A stretch of DNA of 34,372 nt from an uncultured Micromonospora sp. (GCA_937951935.1 CALGAM010000091.1:1-34372); one strand, 5' to 3'; shown: positions 1-8,009, numbered from the stretch's first letter. Numbers and translations: made by a program. The notes: generated by a model from the sequence alone, not told the origin.

Positions 1-372
1 GCCCGCGCCGGTCTCGGCGATCACCCGGGGCTTGCCCATCCGCTTGGTGAGCAGCGCCTGCCCGAGCACGTTGCGGACCTTGTGCGCCCCGGTGTGGTTG
101 AGGTCCTCCCGCTTGAGCAGGATCCGGGCGCCGACCTGGGCGGAGAGCCGCTCGGCCCGGTAGAGCGGCGACGGGGTGCCGGCGTACTCGCGCAGCATCC
201 GGTCGAACTCGGCCTGGAAGGTCGGGTCGGCCAGCGCCGCCCGGTACGCCTCGTCGAGCTCGTCGAGCGCGGCGACCAGCGCCTCGGGAACGAAGCGGCC
301 GCCGTACCGGCCGAAGTGCCCGGCGGCGTCGGGCAGGGCGGTGGCACCTGGGGTCAGCGAGGGCGCGGTCAT
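1..372 (-). CDS. trpB: Tryptophan synthase beta chain (N-terminal part, cut by window edge)
   Basis: TrpB condenses indole with serine to make tryptophan, using PLP, in the alpha2-beta2 tryptophan synthase complex in the cytoplasm. Only the first 124 codons are present; the frame runs off the left edge at the IAETGAG motif. The PLP-lysine motif KREDLNHTGAHK is present, as is the typical N-terminal GRYGGRFVPE segment. The ATG at 372 is preceded by GAGGAG at good spacing. trpC lies 16 bp upstream on the same strand, so the two are almost certainly cotranscribed; trpA would be expected beyond the left edge. Identification is secure; only completeness is unknown. Confidence 0.97.
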   Translation of the reverse strand, partial: MTAPSLTPGATALPDAAGHFGRYGGRFVPEALVAALDELDEAYRAALADPTFQAEFDRMLREYAGTPSPLYRAERLSAQVGARILLKREDLNHTGAHKVRNVLGQALLTKRMGKPRVIAETGAG

Positions 373-388
373 GCCGGTCTCCTCGGGG

Positions 389-1252
389 TCATCGCACCGG
401 TCGGGGGGTCGCGGGGTGGTTGCCGGCGTTGACCAGCTCGGCCACCGCCTCCCGTGGGCTCTTCTGGGTCACCAGCCCCTCACCGACCAGTACGGCGTCG
501 GCGCCGGCCGAGGCGTACCGGATCAGGTCGTGCGGGCCGCGTACGCCGGACTCGGCGACCTTGACGACGTTGTTCGGCAGCCCGGGGGCGATCCGCTCGA
601 AGACCGACCGGTCGACCTCCAGCGTGCGCAGGTTCCGGGCGTTGACACCGATGACCTGGGCGCCGGCCTCCAGGGCCCGGTCGGCCTCCTCCTCGTCGTG
701 CACCTCGACGAGCGCGGTCATGCCCAGCGACTCGATGCGTTCGAGGAGCCCGACCAGGACCTTCTGTTCCAGCGCGGCGACGATCAGCAGGACGAGGTCG
801 GCGCCGTACGCCCGTGCCTCGTGGACCTGGTAGCTGGAGATGACGAAGTCCTTGCGGAGGATCGGGACGTTCACCGCGGCCCGCACCGCCGCCAGGTCCT
901 CCAGCGATCCGCCGAACCAGCGGCCCTCGGTCAGGACGCTGATGCAGCGGGCCCCGCCGGCCGCGTAGTCGCTGGCCAGCTTCGCCGGGTCGGCGATCTC
1001 GGCGAGCTGTCCCTTCGACGGTGACGAGCGCTTGACCTCGGCGATCACCCCGACGCCCGGCTTGCGTAGCGCCGCGTACGCGTCCAGGGGCGGTGGGGCG
1101 GCCGCCGCGAGCTGCTTGATTCGCTCCAGCGGAACCTGTTGTTGTCGACGTTCGACGTCCTCCCGGACGCCCGCGAGGATCTCGTCGAGGACGTTGGCGG
1201 GCGCGGCCGGACCGGAGTCGTCCCTCCCCGCGTGCGGATGCTCAGCAGTCAC
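389..1252 (-). CDS. trpC: Indole-3-glycerol phosphate synthase
   Basis: TrpC closes the indole ring: 1-(2-carboxyphenylamino)-deoxyribulose 5-phosphate to indole-3-glycerol phosphate. It is a single-domain (beta/alpha)8 protein of 287 residues, the usual size. Visible motifs are VIAEVKRSSPSKG (catalytic Glu and Lys), SVLTEGRWFGGS, ILRKDFVIS, LVEVH, IGVNARNL and VAESGVRG. I chose GTG at 1252 because GGGGAGGGGGAG ends 7 nt upstream; a TTG three bases earlier has worse spacing. No trpF domain is fused to it; PriA (25529-26269) fills that step. It is followed closely by trpB. A 326-bp gap on its 5' side and a plus-strand gene beyond that suggest trpC-trpB has its own promoter rather than relying on trpE read-through. 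Confidence 0.96.
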   Translation of the reverse strand: MTAEHPHAGRDDSGPAAPANVLDEILAGVREDVERRQQQVPLERIKQLAAAAPPPLDAYAALRKPGVGVIAEVKRSSPSKGQLAEIADPAKLASDYAAGGARCISVLTEGRWFGGSLEDLAAVRAAVNVPILRKDFVISSYQVHEARAYGADLVLLIVAALEQKVLVGLLERIESLGMTALVEVHDEEEADRALEAGAQVIGVNARNLRTLEVDRSVFERIAPGLPNNVVKVAESGVRGPHDLIRYASAGADAVLVGEGLVTQKSPREAVAELVNAGNHPATPRPVR

Positions 1253-1578
1253 CAACGGACTCCCCCTCCCCGGGTGTCATGGGCCGATGCTAGGCGTCGC
1301 CACGGGGCGGACACTGTCGGGGGTATGGCGTGGTTCACGAAATGGGCTGGGGCATAATGCCCGACCCCGGTGAGCGCAATATCACACTCCGCCATGAAGC
1401 CGGTGGGCCCGGCGCGACGCGGCCGGAGGGAGCATGGATGCGGCGGACCCGGTCGGCGGGGACGGGACCGTTGACCCGGGGGTGACAGGGTGGAAACACC
1501 CTCCCGGCACCATCGACTCGGGCACACTGGTCGCGGAAGCCGCGGGCCAGCCGGACCGATCCTTCGTGCGGGGAAGAC
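1253..1578. promoter_or_regulatory. Divergent intergenic region upstream of trpC; possible trpC promoter
   Basis: This 326-bp gap separates trpC (minus) from a small plus-strand gene. On the minus strand TAGCAT at 1292-1287 fits an actinobacterial -10 and would put transcription start near 1280, about 28 nt before the trpC GTG, with the purine-rich ribosome site at 1271-1260. The -35 at that spacing is poor. I see no RNA gene, no strong terminator and no trp attenuator on the trpC strand. Confidence 0.35.
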
Positions 1579-1998
1579 ATGAGCACTGCGAAGCCTGGCT
1601 CGACCATCGACCTGAGCAGCATTCCGCGGGCCGTACTCTCCGTCGCCGTCTCCGTGGTGCACGGTGTGGGGCGGGCCGTCGTCGGCGACGCCCGGATGCG
1701 GACCGCGCGGGGCAACGCCTGGGAGGCGATCTGCGCCGACCGCGACCGCGCACACCGGCGCGCCGAGATCCGGGCCCAGGTGGCCGCGCTCGTCGCCGCC
1801 CCGCCGGCCCGGCCGCGTCCCACCACGGTCCCACCGGACGGGCGCCACGGCCGCGCCGCCGTACGGCCCCGGGCCGGCGAGGGCACGCGGACGTCGTCGG
1901 GGGGACGCCGCACGGCCGTACGGCAGCCGGCCGGGGGACGCGCCGCGCGGCCGGTGCCCGACGACGGCCGCGCCGTCCGGCGGCAGCCGGTCGGCTGA
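1579..1998 (+). CDS. Small hypothetical protein inside the trp block
   Basis: I do not recognise a family. The 139-residue product has an ordered-looking N-terminal half (residues 1-75: a short hydrophobic stretch VLSVAVSVVHGVGRAVVGDA, then a charged helix-like segment rich in Arg and Ala) and a low-complexity Arg/Gly/Pro/Ala tail. There is no clear signal peptide or full membrane segment. ATG at 1579 follows GGGGAAG at usable spacing. It lies opposite in direction to trpE, the membrane protein gene and trpC, and converges on the Trp-associated membrane protein gene with 42 bp between stops. The several long minus-strand frames across this region look like GC-driven shadows. Moderately confident it is a real gene. 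Confidence 0.55.
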   Translation: MSTAKPGSTIDLSSIPRAVLSVAVSVVHGVGRAVVGDARMRTARGNAWEAICADRDRAHRRAEIRAQVAALVAAPPARPRPTTVPPDGRHGRAAVRPRAGEGTRTSSGGRRTAVRQPAGGRAARPVPDDGRAVRRQPVG

Positions 1999-2040
1999 GC
2001 GGCACCGCACACGGCCCACCCCGGCCCCGCGGGCGGCGGG

Positions 2041-2640
2041 TCAGTCGACCGTGGGATCCTCGCCCCGGTCGAGGGCGTCCCAGACCGCCGCCGTGTCCCC
2101 GACGCCGCCCCGGGCCGGCACGCCGGCCGCGGTCGACCCGCCCCGTTCGTAGCGGGCTCCCATCACCGGCCACGTCGCGCCCCGCACGGCGGTGACGGCC
2201 CCGGCCACGGCGGCCCCCACACCACCGAGCGCGCACAGCACCGGCCAGCCGACCGACACCTCACCCCGGGCGGTCACGAACCCGCCGTACGCCGCACCGG
2301 CCGCCACCCCGAGACCGAGCAGGGTCAGCAGCACGCCGACGAGCCGGCGCACCACGCCCCGGGTGGCGAGCACCGCACCGGCGGCGGCCAGCCCGACCAG
2401 GGCCAGCGCCGGCAGCCAGGGCAGCAGGTCACCGCCGGTGCGCGTCACCCGGGTGGCGGGTAGCGGAGCCGGCCGGATGGTCAGCTCGACCGCCCAGGTC
2501 CGGGTCGCGGCGAAGGCCGCCAGTCCGGTGCCGAGCAGGCAGAGCAGCACGGTGTACCCGAACGCGCGCCGGCGGGCTCGGGCCGTGCCACCGCCGCCCC
2601 GGGTGGCGGTCGGGGTCACCGGCCCCTCCGGCGCGCTCAC
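2041..2640 (-). CDS. Trp biosynthesis-associated membrane protein (TIGR09234-like)
   Basis: A 199-residue integral membrane protein with four predicted membrane helices: about residues 27-49, 73-94, 98-122 and 130-154. It carries the TRTWAVE segment after helix 1 and a polar C-terminal tail. Small four-helix proteins of this kind, directly after trpE, are known in actinobacteria as Trp biosynthesis-associated membrane proteins (TIGR09234). Their biochemical role is not established; membrane association or transport of pathway intermediates has been suggested only by context. The GTG start at 2640 overlaps the trpE TGA by four bases (GTGA), so translation is likely coupled to trpE. Confidence 0.85.
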   Translation of the reverse strand: MSAPEGPVTPTATRGGGGTARARRRAFGYTVLLCLLGTGLAAFAATRTWAVELTIRPAPLPATRVTRTGGDLLPWLPALALVGLAAAGAVLATRGVVRRLVGVLLTLLGLGVAAGAAYGGFVTARGEVSVGWPVLCALGGVGAAVAGAVTAVRGATWPVMGARYERGGSTAAGVPARGGVGDTAAVWDALDRGEDPTVD

Positions 2641-4214
2641 CGGGCCGGCCGCAGCGTCTCGGCCGCCGCGATCGCGGCCAGCACGGCGGCGGCCTTGTTG
2701 CGGGTCTCCTGGTCCTCGGCCGCCGGGTCGGAGTCGGCGACGATTCCGGCCCCGGCCTGCACGTACGCCCGCCCGCCGCGCAGCAGCGCGGTCCGGATGG
2801 CGATCGCCATGTCCAGGTTCCCGGCGAAGCCGAAGTAGCCGACCGTCCCGCCGTACAGGCCGCGCCGGGTCGGCTCCAGCTCCTCGATGATCTCCATCGC
2901 CCGTACCTTCGGGGCGCCGGACAGCGTACCGGCCGGGAAGGTGGCGGTGAGCGCGTCGAAGGCGGTGCGGTCGTCGCGCAGCGTCCCGACCACGGTGGAG
3001 ACGATGTGCATGACGTGGCTGTAGCGCTCGATCGCGGCGAACTCCGGCACCTCGACCGTCCCCGGCCGGCAGACCCGGCCGAGATCGTTGCGGCCGAGGT
3101 CGACGAGCATGACGTGCTCGGAGCGCTCCTTCGGGTCGCTGATCAGCTCGGCGGCGAGCCGGGCGTCCTCGGCCGGGCCCGTGCCGCGGGGGCGGGTGCC
3201 CGCGATCGGGTGCAGCATCGCCCGCCGCTGCCCGTCGGCGCCGATCGTGACCTTGAGGTGCGCCTCCGGGGAGGAGCCGACGATGTCGAAGTCGTCGAAG
3301 CGCAGCAGGTACATGTACGGGCTCGGGTTGGTGGCGCGCAGCACCCGGTAGACGTCCAGCGGGTCGGCGTCGGTCTGCCGTTCGAAACGCTGGGCCAGGA
3401 CGATCTGGAAGCACTCTCCGGCCCGGATCGCCTCCTTGGCCGTCTCGACCGCCTTCTGGTACGCCCCCTCCGGGGTCCGGCTGACGACGTCGGGCACCGC
3501 CGGCCGGTCGATGGTGGAGATCATCGGCGGGATCGGCCGGGAGAGGGCCGTGGTCATCGCGTCCAGCCGGCCGACCGCCTGGTGGTAGGCGGCGCGCACC
3601 TGGGCGTCCCGCCGCGGCGCGGCCGCCGGGTCGGCCGACTCGGCGCCGGGCGGCGGCAGGACGGCGTTCGCGACCAGGATCGCCGTGCCGTCGAAGTGGT
3701 CCAGCACCACCAGGTCGGTGGCGAGCATCATGCCCAGCTCGGGCAGGCACAGGTCGTTCTCGGTCAGCTCCGGCAGCCGTTCGATGCGCCGCACCACGTC
3801 GTAGCTGAGGTAGCCGACCATGCCACCGGTCAGCGGGGGTAGCTGGTCGTGGTCCGGGCCCACGGGGCTGGTGAGTGCCGCCACCGTCGCCCGCAGCACC
3901 GCCATCGGGTCGCCGTCGGTCGGGACACCCTCCGGCGGGGTGCCGAGCCAGTGCGCCCGGCCGTCCCGCTCCACGAGCGTGGCGCCGCTGCGCACCCCGA
4001 CGAAGGAGTACCGCGACCAGGAGACCCCTCCCGCCTGCGCACCCTGCTCGGCCGACTCCAGCAGGAACGTGCCGGGGCCGCCGGCCAGTTTGCGGTAGAC
4101 GCCGACCGGCGTCTCCCCGTCGGCGAGCAGGCGCCGGATCACCGGCACCACCCGGCGGGTCCGGGCCAGTTCGCAGAAGGTCGCCTCGTCCGGGCTCACC
4201 GCACCGGTGGTCAT
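2637..4214 (-). CDS. trpE: Anthranilate synthase component I
   Basis: TrpE converts chorismate to anthranilate, with ammonia from the TrpG glutaminase, which is not in this window. The 525-residue product has the N-terminal anthranilate synthase I domain and the C-terminal chorismate-binding domain. The LLES motif (residues 51-54) corresponds to the Trp feedback-inhibition site. The chorismate-binding motifs PIAGTRPRG, ELISDPKERSEHVMLVDLGRNDLG and YSHVMHIVSTV are intact. The frame is open upstream to 4295, but ATG at 4214 overlaps the HisI TGA as ATGA and starts the protein at the usual distance, so I prefer it. It forms a tightly coupled minus-strand series hisI-trpE-membrane protein. Confidence 0.96.
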   Translation of the reverse strand: MTTGAVSPDEATFCELARTRRVVPVIRRLLADGETPVGVYRKLAGGPGTFLLESAEQGAQAGGVSWSRYSFVGVRSGATLVERDGRAHWLGTPPEGVPTDGDPMAVLRATVAALTSPVGPDHDQLPPLTGGMVGYLSYDVVRRIERLPELTENDLCLPELGMMLATDLVVLDHFDGTAILVANAVLPPPGAESADPAAAPRRDAQVRAAYHQAVGRLDAMTTALSRPIPPMISTIDRPAVPDVVSRTPEGAYQKAVETAKEAIRAGECFQIVLAQRFERQTDADPLDVYRVLRATNPSPYMYLLRFDDFDIVGSSPEAHLKVTIGADGQRRAMLHPIAGTRPRGTGPAEDARLAAELISDPKERSEHVMLVDLGRNDLGRVCRPGTVEVPEFAAIERYSHVMHIVSTVVGTLRDDRTAFDALTATFPAGTLSGAPKVRAMEIIEELEPTRRGLYGGTVGYFGFAGNLDMAIAIRTALLRGGRAYVQAGAGIVADSDPAAEDQETRNKAAAVLAAIAAAETLRPAR

Positions 4215-5578
4215 CGGGTCACCGCCCCCGGCTCGGTCGCCGCGCCGGCGCGCGGCGCCCCGACGGCGGTGACCGGTAGTTCGTCGGAGAAGCACGTCCG
4301 GCTGCCGGTGTGGCAGGCCGCCCCCACCTGGTCGACGCTGACCAGCACGGCGTCGCCGTCACAGTCCAGGGCGACGGAGCGCACGTACTGGTGGTGGCCG
4401 GAGGTCTCGCCCTTGACCCAGTACTCCCGTCGGCTGCGCGACCAGTAGGTGGCCCGGCCGGTGGTGAGGGTGCGGTGCAGCGCCTCGTCGTCCATCCACG
4501 CGACCATCAGCACCTCGCCCGAGTCGTGGTCGCGGACCACCGCGGTGACCAGACCGTCCGGGTTGCGGCGCAGTCGGGCCGCGATCGCGGGGTCGAGGGC
4601 CGAGGGTCGCGCGGGGCCGTGCGACGCCGGCTCGGGGGCGGCCGCCGGGGCCGCCGGGGAAGACTCGGGTACGGGCACGGTTCCCGATTGTTCCGTACGG
4701 GGTGCCGGTACCGTCCACCCGGTCCCGGCCGGGGCGGGGGTCGGCGCCGCGACCGGCGACCGGTTCGGGGCGGCGGACCACGGTGGCCGGGCGAGCTGGT
4801 CGACGTAGCGGCGCAGCCGGCCGTCCCGGAGCGCGTCGGCCAGCTCCTGGCCGATCACCGGGGCGAGTGCGTCCGCGTACGGGCGCGCCAGCTCGACCGC
4901 ACCGGCGACGAGCCGGCCGGCGGCGGCGTGCAGCCGCGGCAGGCTCTCGGTCCGCAGCCCGAGACAGGTCACCATGTCGGCGCGGTAGCCGGCGGGCGCG
5001 ACCGGCAGGTCGAGCGCGGCGGTGAGCGCGGCGCGACGGCTGGCGACGGTGACCGCCGGGTTGGCGAGCCGGACCACCGACGGGCAGCGCCGGGCCAGCT
5101 CGGCGGCGGCGAACCGCGCGCCGAACTCGTCGTCGGCCGCACAGGCCGCGCTCACCTTGCCGAGGCTCGCGACGAGCTCCTCCAGCGCCGGCTGGCCCGG
5201 GCGTTGCCGGATCTCGGTCAGCTCGATCGACGACCGCCATTCTTCGCTTGCCCACAGTAACCGCACCGGCGCGACGACCGGCAGGCCGAACGACCATTCG
5301 GCGGGCTGGTCGAGCCGGTCGAGCCAGGACCGGACGTCACGTACCGCGACCGACAGGTGGGTCAGCCGGTCACCGGTCTCGGCGAAGAAGGCCGGGTGCG
5401 CGACGTACGGTCCCCCGCTGACCAGCACGTCGATGTCCACGTCGCTGTACGGCGTCGCCGCGCCGCGGGCGTGGCTGCCCCGCAGCAGGATCCCGACGAC
5501 GGGCGGACCGGGCAGCCGGCGCAGCCGGTCCGTCCAGTCGTCGAGAAACCCGCGCTGCAGTGACGGACCGTGACCCAC
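4211..5578 (-). CDS. hisI: Nucleotidyltransferase-domain / phosphoribosyl-AMP cyclohydrolase fusion
   Basis: One uninterrupted 455-residue frame encodes two modules. Residues about 1-265 resemble a nucleotidyltransferase: the fold signature GSHARG (34-39) with SDVDIDV (D46, D48, D50), then a helical region. Residues about 266-325 are a Pro/Ala-rich linker. Residues 326-431 are a complete HisI, which hydrolyses the purine ring of phosphoribosyl-AMP in histidine synthesis: AWMDDEAL, KGETSGHHQ, DCDGD (405-409) and zinc-binding Cys406, Cys422 and Cys429. HisI alone is usually about 110-150 residues. Start is GTG at 5578. An internal GTG at 4678 in the linker, weakly preceded by GGGA, could also give free HisI. 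Leu107 uses TTA, rare in this DNA. The stop overlaps trpE. HisI identity is firm; whether the fusion is made as one chain is not. Confidence 0.88.
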   Translation of the reverse strand: MGHGPSLQRGFLDDWTDRLRRLPGPPVVGILLRGSHARGAATPYSDVDIDVLVSGGPYVAHPAFFAETGDRLTHLSVAVRDVRSWLDRLDQPAEWSFGLPVVAPVRLLWASEEWRSSIELTEIRQRPGQPALEELVASLGKVSAACAADDEFGARFAAAELARRCPSVVRLANPAVTVASRRAALTAALDLPVAPAGYRADMVTCLGLRTESLPRLHAAAGRLVAGAVELARPYADALAPVIGQELADALRDGRLRRYVDQLARPPWSAAPNRSPVAAPTPAPAGTGWTVPAPRTEQSGTVPVPESSPAAPAAAPEPASHGPARPSALDPAIAARLRRNPDGLVTAVVRDHDSGEVLMVAWMDDEALHRTLTTGRATYWSRSRREYWVKGETSGHHQYVRSVALDCDGDAVLVSVDQVGAACHTGSRTCFSDELPVTAVGAPRAGAATEPGAVTR

Positions 5579-5647
5579 GGCGCCATCGTGCCCCAGCTCT
5601 GATCATGGCGCAACGTCCGTTCGCGCGCCGGCTGGGCGTTTCACAGC

Positions 5648-6637
5648 TCAGTGTCCTATAAGTCGCATTGCGTACTCGGGGTACCGTTCACCGACGACCT
5701 TCTCCGGCGGGATCGCCTCGGTGATCCGGGCCACCTGCTCGGGAGTGAGCTCGATGTCGGCGGCGGCCACGTTCTCCTCCAGATAGCGGACCCGCTTGGT
5801 GCCGGGGATGGGCAGGATGTCGTCACCCTGGGCAAGCAGCCAGGCCAGTGCGGCCTGCGCCGGGGTGACGCCGATCTCGGCGGCGACCTCGCGGACGCGG
5901 TCGGCCAGCGCGAGGTTGTTCGGGAGGTTCTGCGGGCTGAACCGGGGCGCAAAGGCGCGGAAGTCGTTCTGACCGAGCTGTTTGGCCCAGTCGGTCGTGC
6001 CGGTGAGCAGCCCTCGACCGACCGGCGAGTACGCGACCAGCGCCACGCCCAGCTCCCGGCAGGTGGGCAGCATCTCGTCCTCGACGAACCGGGTGAACAG
6101 CGAGTACTCCATCTGCACCGCCGCGATCGGGTGCACCGCGTGCGCCGCCCGCAGGGTGGCCGGGCTGACCTCGGAGAGCCCGATGTACCGCACCTTGCCG
6201 GCGGCGACCAGCTCGGCCATCGCCCCGACCGTCTCCTCGATGGGAACCTCGGGATTGCGCCGGTGCAGGTAGTAGAGGTCGATGGTGTCGATGCCGAGCC
6301 GGGCCAGCGAGGCGTCGCAGGCCCGACGGGCCCAGTCCGCGCTGCTGTCCGCGTAGACGTCGGTGGTGCCGTCGCCGGCGGACCGGATGCCGAACTTCGT
6401 GGCCAGGAACACCTCGTCCCGACGCTGGCGCACCACCGGACCGAGCAGCTCCTCGTTGTGTCCCCACCCGTAGAAGTCGGAGGTGTCCAGGTGGTTGACG
6501 CCCAGGTCCAGCGCCCGGTGCAGGGTGCGGGTCGACTCGGCGTCGTCCCGGGTGCCGTACGCCATGCTCATGCCCATGCAGCCCAGGCCGATGGCGGAGA
6601 TCTCCGGCCCGTTCGCGCCCAGCTTCCGCGTCTTCAT
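5648..6637 (-). CDS. Aldo/keto reductase
   Basis: A 329-residue NADPH-dependent aldo/keto reductase of the (beta/alpha)8 family, close in layout to actinobacterial AKR proteins that act on small aldehydes or ketones; the substrate cannot be read from sequence. The catalytic tetrad is visible: D51 and Y56 in LDTSDFYG, K81 in ATKFG and H125 in YYLHRR. The NADP phosphate-binding loop LPIPGTKRVRYLEEN is near the C terminus. The ATG overlaps the stop of the MerR gene (ATGA) and has GGAGG upstream, so the two form a regulator-enzyme operon. Only 69 bp separate it from the start of the nucleotidyltransferase-HisI gene on the same strand. Confidence 0.93.
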   Translation of the reverse strand: MKTRKLGANGPEISAIGLGCMGMSMAYGTRDDAESTRTLHRALDLGVNHLDTSDFYGWGHNEELLGPVVRQRRDEVFLATKFGIRSAGDGTTDVYADSSADWARRACDASLARLGIDTIDLYYLHRRNPEVPIEETVGAMAELVAAGKVRYIGLSEVSPATLRAAHAVHPIAAVQMEYSLFTRFVEDEMLPTCRELGVALVAYSPVGRGLLTGTTDWAKQLGQNDFRAFAPRFSPQNLPNNLALADRVREVAAEIGVTPAQAALAWLLAQGDDILPIPGTKRVRYLEENVAAADIELTPEQVARITEAIPPEKVVGERYPEYAMRLIGH

Positions 6638-7050
6638 GCCGGCACCTCCTCCGTCGACCGCGCCGCCAGCTCCCGCTCAAGCCGGTCGTACATCTCGATC
6701 TTGTCGTTGAGCACGCTCAGGTCCTCCTTCAGCTGAGCGATCTTTCCCAGGACCCTGGCCCGGTGCGCCTCCAGCAGTTCCCGGCGGGCGCGCACGGTCT
6801 GGTCGCCGAGCCGAAGCTGCTCGGTGTACCGCCGCATGTCGCGCACCGGCATCCCGGTCCGGCGCAGCCGGTTGAGCAGAACCAGCCGGTTCAGGTCGTC
6901 CCGGGTGTAGCGCCGCCGCCCCGCGGAGTCGCGGCCCACCGGCGCGACCAGGCCCTCCTGCTCGTACCAGCGGAGGGTGTACGCGGTGAGCCCGACCGCC
7001 GCCGCGGCCTCGCTGATCGTCAGCGTCACCCCGTCAGCAGGATCTGTCAC
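6634..7050 (-). CDS. MerR-family transcriptional regulator
   Basis: A 138-residue MerR-type activator or repressor: winged helix-turn-helix at residues 9-75 (TISEAAAAVGLTAYTLRWYEQEGL, then RRRYTRDDL) and a long dimerising coiled coil at about 88-130 (LEAHRARVLGKIAQLKEDL). No effector domain and no paired cysteines are seen, so it resembles short MerR regulators of aldehyde/AKR genes (AdhR/NmlR type). I chose GTG at 7050 (MTDPADG); the frame is open to GTG at 7077, but that would place the start inside the operator. The start sits about 6 nt after a weak -10, consistent with a leaderless message. It overlaps the reductase gene, its probable target. Confidence 0.88.
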   Translation of the reverse strand: MTDPADGVTLTISEAAAAVGLTAYTLRWYEQEGLVAPVGRDSAGRRRYTRDDLNRLVLLNRLRRTGMPVRDMRRYTEQLRLGDQTVRARRELLEAHRARVLGKIAQLKEDLSVLNDKIEMYDRLERELAARSTEEVPA

Positions 7051-7058
7051 GGTCCCAG

Positions 7059-7089
7059 CCTTGCAGTTTGAGTGCACTCGAAGTCAAGG
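7059..7089 (-). promoter_or_regulatory. MerR-type operator and promoter
   Basis: A dyad with a perfect 10-bp core GAGTGCACTC (7070-7079) and outer arms CCTTG/CAAGG (7059-7063, 7085-7089). Read on the minus strand, a good -35 (TTGACT, 7087-7082) is followed by a 19-bp spacer and a weak -10 (AAGGCT, 7062-7057). A dyad inside an over-long 19-bp spacer is the hallmark of MerR-controlled promoters, and GAGTGCACTC cores are known for AdhR/NmlR-like regulators. It likely controls the merR-reductase operon. Confidence 0.7.
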
Positions 7090-7198
7090 CGAAACGGACG
7101 CCGGGGCACGGAAGGCGCGCGTGGGACGACGCCGGTGCCGATTCTCCGGCGGCTCGGCCGGGGACCGGCACGCCACGGATCCCGGACGACGGCCCGGA

Positions 7199-7239
7199 TT
7201 GCTCCGGGGCAAGAATTCATCTAGCGTTGATTTCAACGC
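7199..7239 (+). promoter_or_regulatory. Promoter of the ABC-2 operon with palindromic TetR operator
   Basis: The 16-bp perfect inverted repeat GCGTTGATTTCAACGC (7224-7239: 7-bp arms, 2-bp centre) lies 27 bp upstream of the ABC ATG. It overlaps a plausible -10 TAGCGT (7222-7227), 17 bp downstream of TTGCTC (7199-7204). Its size and position suit a TetR dimer, and a tetR gene ends the operon, so autorepression is inferred. Confidence 0.65.
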
Positions 7240-7265
7240 ACGATGAGTTTCCCCCGGGAGGATCC

Positions 7266-8009
7266 ATGGAGACCGCGGTCGAGGTCCGCGACCTCGTCGT
7301 CACCCGGGGTCGGCGACCGGTCCTGCACGGAATCAGCTGCACCATCCCCCGTGGCAGCATCACCGGCCTGCTCGGCCCGAGCGGCAGCGGCAAGACGACC
7401 CTGTTGCGGGCCGTGGTCGGCGTCCAGGTGGTGGCCGGCGGCTCGGTGACCGTGCTGGGCGAGCCGGCGGGGTCGCCCCGGCTGCGGCGCCGGGTCGGCT
7501 ACCTGACCCAGGCGCCCAGCGTCTACGCCGACCTGACGGTGCGGGAGAACGCCCGCTACTTCGCCCGGCTCCACGGCCTCGGCGCGGCCGAGGCGGACCG
7601 GGTCCTCGGCGCCGTCGGGCTCGCCGACGCGGCCGGGCAACTGGTCGGCACGCTCTCCGGCGGCCAACGCAGCCGGGCCTCGCTGGCCTGCGCCCTCATC
7701 GGCCGGCCGGAACTGCTGATCCTCGACGAGCCCACGGTCGGGCAGGACCCGGTGCTGCGCAACGAGCTGTGGGAGATGTTCCGCGCGATGGCCGCCGACG
7801 GCTGCACCCTGGTCGTCTCCAGCCACGTGATGGACGAGGCGGCCCGGTGTGACCGGCTGCTGCTGATCCGCGAGGGCCGGCTGATCGCCGACGACACGCT
7901 CGCGGGGATCCGGGCCGCCGCCGGCACCGACGACGTCGAGGCGGCGTTCCTCAACCTCGTCAGGGCGCGGGCGACGACGCCGGTGTCGGCCGAGGGGGGT
8001 GCCCGGTGA
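7266..8009 (+). CDS. ABC transporter ATP-binding protein (ABC-2 exporter)
   Basis: A 247-residue nucleotide-binding subunit of an ABC-2 (DrrA-like) exporter that hydrolyses ATP to drive the membrane partner encoded next. Visible motifs are Walker A GPSGSGKTT, the Q-loop YLTQAP, signature LSGGQRSRAS, Walker B LLILDEPTVGQDP and the switch-His segment VSSHVMDEA. ATG at 7266 has GGGAGGA just upstream; the frame is open further 5' but those codons cross the promoter. Its stop overlaps the permease start (GTGA). Substrate is unknown; export of a hydrophobic drug-like compound or lipid is the family norm. Confidence 0.94.
   Translation: METAVEVRDLVVTRGRRPVLHGISCTIPRGSITGLLGPSGSGKTTLLRAVVGVQVVAGGSVTVLGEPAGSPRLRRRVGYLTQAPSVYADLTVRENARYFARLHGLGAAEADRVLGAVGLADAAGQLVGTLSGGQRSRASLACALIGRPELLILDEPTVGQDPVLRNELWEMFRAMAADGCTLVVSSHVMDEAARCDRLLLIREGRLIADDTLAGIRAAAGTDDVEAAFLNLVRARATTPVSAEGGAR

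Noticed and set aside
1325..1357. Ten-residue plus-strand frame with two Trp codons, like a trp leader peptide
   Set aside because: It points away from trpC and toward an unrelated gene, the Trp codons are not adjacent, and no terminator/antiterminator pair follows.
4215..4295. Upstream extension of trpE
   Set aside because: It lies wholly inside the HisI coding sequence and is Arg/Gly-rich; the ATG at 4214 has the expected ATGA overlap.
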